From Dolomedes plantarius (lineage: Eukaryota > Arthropoda > Arachnida > Araneae > Dolomedidae), in the NCBI GenBank assembly GCA_907164885.2, contig OU015490.1, forward strand, positions 95,567,386-95,631,385: 64,000 bases of DNA. The letters are read 5' to 3'. Below the pieces are notes generated by a model that was not told the origin of the DNA, did no database searches, and saw only the letters and a program-made list of their open reading frames with translations. Below, piece after piece: positions 34,862 through 64,000 of this stretch (the first letter of the stretch is position 1; every line of letters begins with the position of its first letter). Both the position numbers and the translations under genes were made by a program.

Positions 34862-36180
34862 ATGACATCAAAGCAAAAGCATCTTACGCTACACGAAAAG
34901 GAGAAAATTGTTAAAGACTGTGAAGAAAGTGTTGGAATAACAAAAGTCCGATTCGCAAGACAATTTCAGCTACCCGAGTCTACTCTCAAAAGCATTTTAG
35001 CAAGCAAAGAGAAAATTCTTGGAGCAGCACAAAAATTTGGTTTGGGATCCAAATCCAAACAGCAGAAAATTCAATGTGGCCTATCAGAAGAGTTTGATAA
35101 GGCAGTCCTGCAATGATTTCATGAAGCAAGAGCATCCAACATTCCAATAGCCGGAGTGATATTTAAAGAAATTGCTATTGTTCTGGAAGAAAAGTTTGGA
35201 ATGCAATATTTCCAGGCTTCGGCTGGTTGGCTAGCAAAGTTCAAAGAAAGATATGGGCTTGCATTTAAAATCATATCTGGCGAAAGTAGCTCCGTAGATG
35301 GAAAAATAGTGGAAGAATGGAAAACAGTGCTGAAGGGGATATTAGATGGATATAATGAGAAGAAAATATTCAATGCAGATGAGACGGGCCTATTCTACAA
35401 TATGGTGCCTAATAGAACTTTAGCGTATATGGGCGAAAAGTGCTTTGGTGGAAAACACAGTAAAGAGCGATCGACTGTTTTACTGCGCACTAGTTCGAAA
35501 CCCCTGAAGAATTAACCCCTGTCTTGTTGAAGATGAGGATATTTCAATTCAAGATTTTTACAACTGTGATGAATTTGTGTAACAACAGATTACAGAAATG
35601 TAGAACAAATTTATGAAGATATAGTAAACGAAAACACAGTGCCAGACGAAGAATGTGAAGTTGAAGACACGGAAAAAGAGACACTGCCACCGTCTTACAT
35701 AGATTCAACTTCTGCTCTAGATGTTCTCCGACGCTATATTACATAGAATATGGTAGATCAGTGCTCCCCAACCTTTTAATCGCCGCGGACCGGTCAACGT
35801 TTGATAATTTTACCGTGGACCGCCGAGGGGGGCTATGACTGCAATTTTAATTCATAATCTTGAAATGTTTAATGAACAATAAACTAATTTAAAATAGTTA
35901 AAAGATTTCTTCTGTTACAAAGGTATAAATTAGCACAAACCCTGCAAAGTCGCACTAACCCGAGAGAAATACACCACAGTAAATAAAATGGAAATAATTT
36001 AATGTTCCTTTGGCGGCCCGGTACCACTTGATCCACGGACCGGTACCGGTCCGCGGCCCGGGGGTTGGGGACGACTGTGGTAGATGACACATTTAACATT
36101 TTAGAAAATCTGGAAAAGAGAATAACGAAAACAAGGTGAAAAATGAAGCAATCAGCACTTTTTGACTTTTTTAAAACCTA
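34862..36180 (+). pseudogene. Tigger/pogo-like transposase, CENP-B-type DNA-binding half retained
   Basis: 34862-35116 begins MTSKQKHLTLHEKEKIVKDC with a CENPB N-terminal helix-turn-helix (FARQFQLPESTLKSIL). After a stop at 35114, 35123-35515 gives the second DNA-binding domain (SAGWLAKFKERYGL) and the first catalytic region NADETGLFYNMVP, ending LLRTSSKPLKN. The sequence then jumps to the acidic carboxy part (DEDISIQDFY, EEVED-rich). After the hAT MITE it finishes with NILENLEKRI and KQSALFDFFK, the usual Tigger end. The second and third catalytic Asp regions are deleted. Confidence 0.8.
35759..36077. mobile_element. hAT-type MITE with perfect 8-bp TSD
   Basis: Ends CAGTGCTCCCCAACC and GGTTGGGGACGACTG are inverted. 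TGGTAGAT flanks both sides (35751-35758, 36078-36085). It is GC-rich at both ends with GGACCGGT/ACCGGTCC motifs, 319 bp long and non-coding. It lies inside the Tigger gene and is therefore younger. Confidence 0.9.
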
Positions 36181-36345
36181 ATTTATTGCATTGTTTGTAC
36201 TTTTTTTTTCAATGAAATTTAAAATAACGTTTTGTGAATAAAATAATAATGATAATAAAAATAACATTTTTAAACACGTCAATATATTAAGAAATACATT
36301 AGCAGTCCTAAGCCTATTAAGTGTGAAGGGAAATGTTAATTTTTC
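36181..36345. other. AT-rich junction
   Basis: Between the Tigger carboxy end and the Helitron-like segment. No feature seen. Confidence 0.3.
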
Positions 36346-37213
36346 ACAAATTCTGTTTAACTCTGGAACGCCTGGAGCAATTTCAACCAAACTTAGTGCA
36401 TATATGACTTACAATCTGAGAAGAAACAGTAAGGGGTAGACATCCCTAACACCCTAGGGGGAGGGGGAAGGGGGACCTGTAAAAATAATCGAAAACGACT
36501 GATATTAGTGTCGAATCTATATTTTCGGGGTTGCTGAGGTGAACAGTAACACTCCCGATGCCGTTTAACTGCAAAAAAAGCCCCCTCAGCTTTAGGGGGA
36601 GGTGGAAGAAGGTGTGAAAAATAAAATGTCCAAAATAACCGAGTGTAGTATCAAATATATAGTTTTCGGGGTCACTGAGATGAATAGTGACACTCCTGAC
36701 TTCCTATGCCTTTTAAGTGCAAGTTCATGACCCCATCGGCATTGGGGGAGGAGGGTGAAGAAGGGGTGAAAAATAAATTGTCGGAAATGACCGAGAGAAG
36801 TGTCAAATTCATAGTTTTTGGGCCTCTGAGATGAATAGCGAGACTCCCGATGCCGTTTAAGTACAAGTTCAGCACCCCCTACCCCTAACCATCGAGATTG
36901 GGAGAGAAGGGGAAGAAGGGTTGAAATATAAAAGTCCAAAATGACCGAGAGTGGTGTCAAATACACAGTTTTCGAAGTCGGTGAGATGAATAGGGGAAAC
37001 TAAAAATGATGCTTTTAATCAAGTTTTGAGTTAAATTAATGTGGTAGTGAATTTCTAATTTTACTTTATAATTTGTATACTGTATATATATTTTTAAATA
37101 CATGTAGATCAAATTACTTAGATTTTACACTATAGGTAGAATTCATTCCTTTACCTGTCTAATAAAAAATTGGGATTAAATAAATACCCTGGCAACGCCA
37201 GGTAAACAGCTAG
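36346..37213 (+). mobile_element. Helitron-like element, 3' end identified
   Basis: The 3' end shows a hairpin CCTGGC-AAC-GCCAGG (37188-37202), seven bases, then CTAG followed by target T (37210-37214), the standard Helitron terminus. Upstream, GAACGCCTGGAGCAATTTCA near 36366 and the G-rich minisatellite belong to the same non-coding unit. The 5' boundary is a guess. No Rep/helicase gene is present, so it is non-autonomous. Confidence 0.7.
36470..36995. repeat. Minisatellite within the Helitron-like element, ~4 units
   Basis: Units of ~85-140 bp share GAGATGAATAG, ACTCCxGATGCCGTTTAA, GGGAGGAGGxxGAAGAAGGG and AAAATGACCGAGAG. Units are diverged in sequence and length. Confidence 0.75.
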
Positions 37214-37261
37214 TTTAAAATAATTATAGAAACTCTCTTTTAAAGACATTGATTTTGACAT

Positions 37262-37400
37262 TTACATGGTACGTTAACAAGGCACAATAAATCAGAGCTC
37301 CATAACCTTGTTATAAATAATTTTTTTGAGGCTATATTTAAGTTCTCAGGATTAAAGGAAAAGTTTTGACGATGAAAGTTAAAAAAAAAAAATCAAATAA
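37262..37400 (-). repeat. Antisense copy of the LINE 3' UTR monomer
   Basis: GGTACGTTAACAAGGCAC...GGCTATATTTAAGTTCTCAGG...AAAAGTTTTGACGATGAAAG is the reverse complement of the LINE monomer at 31500-32808, more diverged than the array. Confidence 0.65.
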
Positions 37401-37977
37401 ATACAACTATGGAGGCTATTTAAGCTGGCAGAATTAATTATAGGATACTCGGTGGTTGAATATTAAGCTGAGGGGTAAAATAGTTTTCAGGAAAAATTTC
37501 GAAAAGGATAACAAGAAGTTAAATGTCTGAGTAACAAAGCTGCGAAAACAGTCAAAGGAGCTTTTAGTTGTGTAAGTTAGAATTCCAACAAAAGAAGGCA
37601 GGCTAACCAGTAATATGAAACAGGACCCATTAGGCAGGTAACACACACGGCGGATTTTCCCATCGCGGAAAATTTTCCGTCGCCGCTCAAAGAAATCTCT
37701 GCTCAAAGAAGACTTACACACAGGGCAGAAAAATTTCCGTCGCCATCGTGTCTTGCGGTTTTCACTACAGGAGAGAACACTACAAGAGGAGGCCTCGAAG
37801 CAAACGATGTGAGAAACATTCTGTGTATATATTTTGTTTCAAGTGTAGGAAGGGTTTCCTGGCAGAAGTCCAAGATATAAGGATATTATTAAAACTTTTT
37901 TCTTGTCATAATTTTTATCTAATTGTAAAATATTGTTGTAACACTAGAAATAAGATACAAGCCTAATAAAATAATTA
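37401..37977. other. No gene recognised
   Basis: Contains two related GC-rich patches, AAAATTTTCCGTCGCCG (near 37668) and AAAAATTTCCGTCGCCATCG (near 37728), which may be part of a DNA-transposon end. No protein family was recognised. Confidence 0.35.
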
Positions 37978-38335
37978 AAATCTCTCCCCCATTGAGCACC
38001 TTTGGAGCATTATGGGCAGGGCCCTCCAACCAGCTCGGGATTTTGACGATCAAACGCGCCAATTGGACAAAATTTGGTACGATATCACGCAGGAGGACAT
38101 CCGACCCCTTTATCAATCAATGCCAAGCCGAATAACTGCATGCATAAGGGCCAGAGGTGGACAAACACGTTATTGTCTTTTTCGCATTATGAAGCTCTAT
38201 CTCTTGAATAAATCATCCAAATTTTCTCAAATTTTAATCATTTATTTTCTGTACATGTACATTACATCTACCGACTTTCATCCTATTCGGTTAACTCCTT
38301 CTTGGTGCGTCATTTTAACTTTGTCTGAGAGTGTA
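37978..38335 (+). pseudogene. 5'-truncated Tc1-like transposase end
   Basis: SPIEHLWSIMGRALQPARDF (catalytic Glu in PIEH) continues through LDKIWYDITQEDI and SMPSRITACIRARGGQTRY with a stop at about 38165. These are the last ~65 residues of a DD34E Tc1 transposase. The 3' flank ends CTCCTTCTTGGTGCG...GAGAGTG before TA (38335), related to the right end of the Tc1 at 54926-56335, so the two are the same broad family. Confidence 0.8.
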
Positions 38336-38420
38336 TAAATAGGATAGGTCCTGACTTAGAGCACTGAGGGACTCCTGCATTGATAAATGAACCAAAACTA
38401 TTTTTTTTCTGCAGGGCTAC

Positions 38421-38572
38421 CATGTCGCTGGCCCGGAAGAATCGAATGCACTATAACTCGTGATCCTGATGGGTAGTAATTCTGATATTTTGGTACTAAT
38501 TGGTACTAATTAGGTACTAATTTTTTTGAAAGTTTTAACTCGAAATTCCATAAGTGCCGGGCCAGCGACATG
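38421..38572. mobile_element. 152-bp MITE with perfect 16-bp inverted ends
   Basis: CATGTCGCTGGCCCGG (38421-38436) and CCGGGCCAGCGACATG (38557-38572) are exact inverted repeats. The interior is AT-rich with TTGGTACTAATT repeats. No target duplication was identified, so the superfamily is unknown. Confidence 0.7.
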
Positions 38573-38577
38573 AAACT

Positions 38578-39040
38578 AATAATAAGATGGTGGGTGGAGT
38601 ACGTCCGCGTCCATCGCGACCAGTACCAGTCGCGATATCCTGCTATGCTCGGTTCGCGAGATTAGACAGTCCCCCTGTCTGCTGACTAACTAACTAACAT
38701 TTGTTTACCTTCAGCTGTTAATAATAAGATGGTGGGTGGAAGAGTTTAATTTTGCATGCATGAAAATGGTGGAAATTTGTGAAACGGAAAGGAGCTGGCC
38801 CACCCGGAATGTCAGCTGTTTCTGCTGTCCGCTTCTTTTGAGTTCGGCGATATTGATTTTATATTTAAAAAAGTTTAAAGTTTTGAAAGTTGAGGGTGGC
38901 ACCAGTGCACGTGTCTCGTCCGTCCGCGTCCATCGGTACCAGTCGCGATATCCTGCTATCCTCTGTTAGCGAGATTAGCCCGTCCCTTGTCTGCTGACTA
39001 ACTAACTAACATTTGTTGTTCATCTTCAGCTGTTATTATA
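38578..39040. repeat. Pair of ~120-bp direct repeats
   Basis: 38602-38720 and 38921-39037 share GTCCGCGTCCATCG, CAGTCGCGATATCCTGCTAT, AGCGAGATTAG and CTGCTGACTAACTAACTAAC. AATAATAAGATGGTGGGTGG also occurs twice (38578, 38720). They lie downstream of the CCP gene's poly(A) site. The function and family are unknown. Confidence 0.7.
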
Positions 39041-39455
39041 TAGATACCTTAATGGGTTTTAAAAATTTCTTGTGATACTTCTAGTGGGATTTCTGGCTAC
39101 GATTACAGAAAAGAAATTTTTCGTTTAAAATTGATTGCAATTTAGTGATTAGTCAAATCCGCTAAGGTTAAACTCAAGAAAGTCGACATTCGAGAGTATT
39201 AAGAAACAGTTAGGCATTTAGGAATATATTAGAATCACGTCTAACTTTTGCTAATTTTCATCGAAGTTCTTTACTTTTAATGTAGGCAACATATTCTGAA
39301 TTGTTTATGGTAAGAAATTTTTGCTTGCCGTGAGACGCTGTATGAAGCCAAAATAACTCTCCCATTCCCAGAGAAGACCTTTTGGCAAACGTGATTGCGT
39401 TTGGCCCCCTACATATTGAAACCTGGTTCTAAACACTTAAACACATAAACATTTT
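39041..39455. other. Spacer downstream of the CCP gene
   Basis: No coding or repeat signal beyond ordinary AT-rich sequence. Confidence 0.35.
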
Positions 39456-39462
39456 TGAATGC

Positions 39463-39468
39463 TTTATT
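39463..39468 (-). terminator. AATAAA polyadenylation signal of the CCP gene
   Basis: TTTATT on the plus strand, that is AATAAA on the minus strand, 232 nt beyond the predicted stop codon at 39700. This gives a 3' UTR of ~250 nt. Confidence 0.5.
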
Positions 39469-39699
39469 CAGGATAACTACAAACCTGTCAAATGAAACAA
39501 TCATCAATTTGTTTACAGGTTTTGAATGTAAAAAGATAGAAAAAATGTACAAAAAAATTTATAACTCTGATCTCCTGGTTCACTTACACATACATTGTCT
39601 AAACACAATGCGAAAAACACTTCCAGAAATCAGCCCTGATTGTTCCAGGTCAAACCCGCTCGTAACATCGTTATATTTAGTACAATGAGAAATTGATCA

Positions 39700-61375
<21,676 letters not shown>

Positions 61376-61458
61376 CCTAAGATGGTTTTGGAAACTGAAC
61401 AGCTTCCTTGACTGAAACCTATAAAAGTCAAACTATGGTGAAGGTGTTTCCGACCCGC

Positions 61459-61467
61459 CTTTTATAA
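61459..61467 (-). promoter_or_regulatory. TATA box of the CCP gene
   Basis: TATAAAAGG on the minus strand, 84 bp upstream of the ATG. Arthropod initiator-like TCAGT occurs at 61415-61411 and 61398-61394, farther from the TATA box than the usual ~30 bp, so the exact start site is unclear. Confidence 0.55.
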
Positions 61468-61808
61468 CCTGGCTGACTGACTGAAATCCGGTTACAGCAG
61501 AAATGATTTAAAAATTTGTGGAAAAGACTTCCCTTTGCCGAGAATTTTCTCTCCAAGTCGCCAACACATTTTTGTGACGAGTTAGAAGAAAAATTCTCGG
61601 CATTCTATCGTCTGTCTGAGTAGCATCGACAGCGATAGCTAAAGCTGCAGCAATTATGAAATTATTCAAATATAGAATTACAAAATTTCCGTAAGCAATT
61701 GGGATTAGCATGAAAACACGCAACAATGCAAATTAAACTATCACGTATTCTTTCTTCTAAATTGAAATGTAATACGAAAGCACAAGTCGATATAAAAATT
61801 ATGAAATA

Positions 61809-62480
61809 CGAGGGATAATCCGAAAATAAGATTCCCCTGGCGACTGTGGACAGAGGTGTGTATGAAAGACAAAAAATATAATGAGACATTAAAGATAAGA
61901 CGTAACTTTGTTTTTTCCACATAAGTATCAAGTACTTTGAGACATTTGTCATATCGCTTTATTGGCTTCAAAAAGCCCTCTAGGAAAAAATACGGGCTCT
62001 GCATACGGAAGAAGCGTTTAACGGCTTTTGTGACTTCAGCATTGCTTCCAAAGCGCCTTTCACCGAGATTCTTCTTCAAAGCCGGAAACAGATGGAAGTC
62101 ACTAGTTGCGAGATCAGGACTGTATGGAGGATTGTCAAGGCCTTCCCAACCAAGAGTTACAATATGGTTTTGCGTTGCTGTCGCCGAGTGGGGTCTCGCA
62201 TTGTCATCTAACAGCAGAACGCCAGATGTGAGAAGGCCGGGCCGCTTTTTCCGAATAGCCTCCTTCAATTTCGACAGGGTGTGACAGTACCGCGTAGCAT
62301 TGATGGTTACAACCTCCATAAAATCTAGCAACAAAACTGCTTTAAAGAAGAATCTCAGCGGAAGGCGCTTTGGAAGCAACGCTGAAGCCACACAAGCCGT
62401 TAAAAGCTTCTTCCGTAAGCAGAGCCCTGATTTTCTCCTGGAGGGCTTTTTGAAGCTTTTAAGGTATGAACCTACCCTCA
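61809..62480 (-). pseudogene. Mariner transposase, catalytic half, internally inverted
   Basis: The minus strand reads LLDFMEVVTINATRYCHTL, KKRPGLLTSGVLLLDDNARP (second Asp), NPPYSPDLATSDFHLFPAL (third Asp) and NLGERRFGSNAEVTKAVKRF to a mariner end (CGAGGGATAATCCG next to TA at 61809). It is one open frame from 62481 to 61741, but upstream of LLLDFMEVV the amino side is an inverted copy of its own tail (62339-62456 versus 61965-62082) rather than the proper first-Asp region. It belongs to the DD34D mariner group. Confidence 0.75.
61965..62456. repeat. Inverted repeat within mariner remnant, 118-bp arms
   Basis: 61965-62082 and 62339-62456 are reverse complements with ~10% differences. Both derive from the transposase tail (SNAEVTKAVKRFFR region). 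Confidence 0.8.
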
Positions 62481-62798
62481 AATCGCTGTTTTTGCGAAAT
62501 ATTTCGAATTTTTTAAAATTATTTTAAATTAAAGTTCAAACATTTAGGATTCCAAAAATGCTTTACTGTTGGTTCAGCGATAATTAGAAGCAAAGTTCTA
62601 GCCCAAATTATAAACCGGAAATGTACTTTCTGAAACCGGAAGCGACATTTTAAAGGGCCACGGAAATGTACACAATGCATTTAAGCAGCTATTTCTTTAC
62701 TTTTGAACAATTTTAAAGCTCATTTTTCATTTTTAATGTAGAATTAAGTTTCCTCTATTTACTTTTTATAATTTTAAGACTATTAAAAGACCATTAAA
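62481..62798. other. No gene recognised
   Basis: AT-rich sequence between the mariner remnant and the MULE fragment. Confidence 0.35.
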
Positions 62799-63433
62799 GG
62801 ACTTCGTGGAAAGGGTAAACTAACTGAAAATTTTACAGACAAGCTACAGAACTATTATGGGATTAGAGTTTGCAGCAATGTTGGAAATCTTCAAAATATT
62901 CAATCAGCAGTATTCGCGGCGTTTTTCATTGTTGCTTAAGCAATATAAAGTCGATACATGGACAGTGTCCTGAGGGTCCCGAAAGTTGGTGTAAATACAA
63001 GCAAGCATTGCATCATGGAAAGCAGGTTTCGGAAGAATCCCCAGGACTTCCAGATACAATTATCAAAACTATAAAACCAGCTTACTTAGAACTTTGTGAT
63101 CAGAAGTTACTGAAAAAGTGTTTGCATGGCATGACTCAAAACAGTAATGCATCATTTAACAATGTTTTGTGGAATATTTCGCCAAAAGAAAATTTTGTTC
63201 AACTGCAAACATTGTTATTAGGGGCTTCTATTGCAGTGTTGCTGTTTAATTCAGGTTTTATGGGTCTCGTATCTGTTTTCAATTATTTAAAAATAAAAAC
63301 TGAACCAGAAATGTTGAAAAAGTACGTGGAAATTGACATTAAGCGAATAAAGAAATCGAGGCCAGAAATTCTGTCAACTACAAAAACATCCAGAAAAATA
63401 CTAAAAGCTAAAAGAAAATCAAAATTAATTTAA
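62799..63433 (+). pseudogene. Mutator-like (MULE) transposase carboxy-terminal fragment
   Basis: 62799-62935 reads GLRGKGKLTENFTDKLQNYYG, split by one shared reading, then VGNLQNIQSAVFAAFF. After a frame change, 62960-63433 reads CPEGPESWCKYKQAL, GLPDTIIKTIKPAYLEL, LLKKCLHGMTQNSNASFNNV and VLWNISPKENF. The CPxGxxSWC and KCLHGxTQNxNxSFN motifs are hallmarks of a repeated arthropod 'mutator-like transposase domain' family. The carboxy end is Lys-rich (KRIKKSR...KAKRKSKLI). It is 5' truncated at 62799, and no terminal repeats were seen. Confidence 0.75.
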
Positions 63434-64000
63434 AAAGGAGCAACGAAAGGCTTGGCCGACAAATATGGTGAATTTTGAGGTTGTAAAGTTTATACATAAT
63501 TTTTTGTGCTACATTAAAATCTGCATTTGCGTTTTCTGGAAAACTGCATTTTTCATTTTTTACGTTTACGATAAATCTCATTTCTTAAAAGATTTTTAAG
63601 ATATTGAAATAAAATTTTGTTACAAGGTTCTGCTCATCAAGAGGTATGTTATGAACAAAAATATAACTTGTAACTATGTATTTATTAATTTAAGAGTTAT
63701 TTTTATTGAAAAATATATGAAAAATTTTTAAAAAATCTTGTTGTGTATACAAAATTTGGTATATGTTAGTAAGTTTAAGAGGTATTGCAAATATTTTGCT
63801 TCATAACATAGGTAAGTGATTTACTAATATACTGTTGAAAAAAAAAGTGAAATATATTGGTTTGATTTTGTTTTAGAAAATTTGGCGTAAACGCTAATTT
63901 TTACTAAAATTTGACTAAAAATTGCCTAAATTTGAAAAGTTAATGAAAATTCCATGAATCTTGTTTTTAAATTCATAGTTTTATTCCCTGTTCTAACTAT
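63434..64000. other. AT-rich sequence, no gene seen
   Basis: Continues after the MULE stop codon with no further coding signal. Confidence 0.45.

Larger units (their letters stand above)
34363..36180 (+). mobile_element. Tigger/pogo-like transposon, internally deleted
   Basis: The left end CAGTTGGCTCTCTGTTTAAC after TA, with repeated TTTAACGACGA / TTTAAAGACGA, is typical of Tigger ends. The gene (34862-36180) is missing its central catalytic portion and is interrupted by a hAT MITE (35759-36077). The right terminal repeat was not found. Confidence 0.8.

Noticed and set aside
39455..39688. 77-codon plus-strand frame
   Set aside because: AT-rich chance frame, antisense to the proposed 3' UTR of the CCP gene.

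Overview
The window reads as a transposon-saturated stretch of an AT-rich arthropod nuclear genome. An arachnid is my best guess, from the mix of Jockey-like and I-like LINEs, Tc1/mariner, MULE and GIN-type integrase families and the very long repeat-filled introns, but the sequence does not prove it. There are no operons, ribosome binding sites, rRNA genes or CRISPR arrays. Almost every recognisable coding stretch is a decayed transposable element.

The one ordinary host gene I can assemble lies on the minus strand from about 61.47 kb down to 39.46 kb. Six small coding exons join in frame through canonical splice sites (61375-61351, 59104-59009, 53885-53750, 44225-44107, 43422-43225, 39731-39700). 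They predict a 201-residue secreted protein: a signal peptide, a short linker and two tandem CCP/Sushi-like modules with six cysteines each. A TATA box precedes exon 1 and an AATAAA follows the stop codon. Its introns carry an I-like LINE, hAT MITEs, Tc1/mariner copies, piggyBac-type MITEs with internal microsatellites and foldback elements.

Layout. 0.3-5.3 kb: a relic transposase-like gene on the minus strand, split by a 4.2-kb transposon with ~590-bp terminal inverted repeats. 6.4-7.5 kb: an inverted piggyBac duplication. 7.9-9.1 kb: a tRNA-like sequence and a broken GIN/KRBA2-type integrase. 9.4-10.9 kb: a diverged ~0.4-kb tandem repeat. 11.9-13.5 kb: a mariner-like element. 14.4-16.6 kb: a palindrome with 822-bp arms. 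16.6-18.0 kb: a Tc1 end and another mariner-like element. 18.0-25.3 kb: two Jockey-like LINEs. 25.3-31.1 kb: a Ty3-like LTR retrotransposon on the minus strand inside a third LINE. 31.5-32.8 kb: a higher-order tandem array made from that LINE's 3' UTR. 32.8-38.6 kb: Tc1, Tigger/pogo, hAT MITE, Helitron end, Tc1 tail and a small MITE. 39.4-61.5 kb: the CCP gene. 61.8-63.5 kb: a rearranged mariner and a MULE fragment.

The elements are nested rather than cooperating. Insertions can be ordered by which one interrupts which. Foldback or inverted rearrangement of transposon parts recurs at five places. All products are inferred from motifs read by eye; no database search was run.
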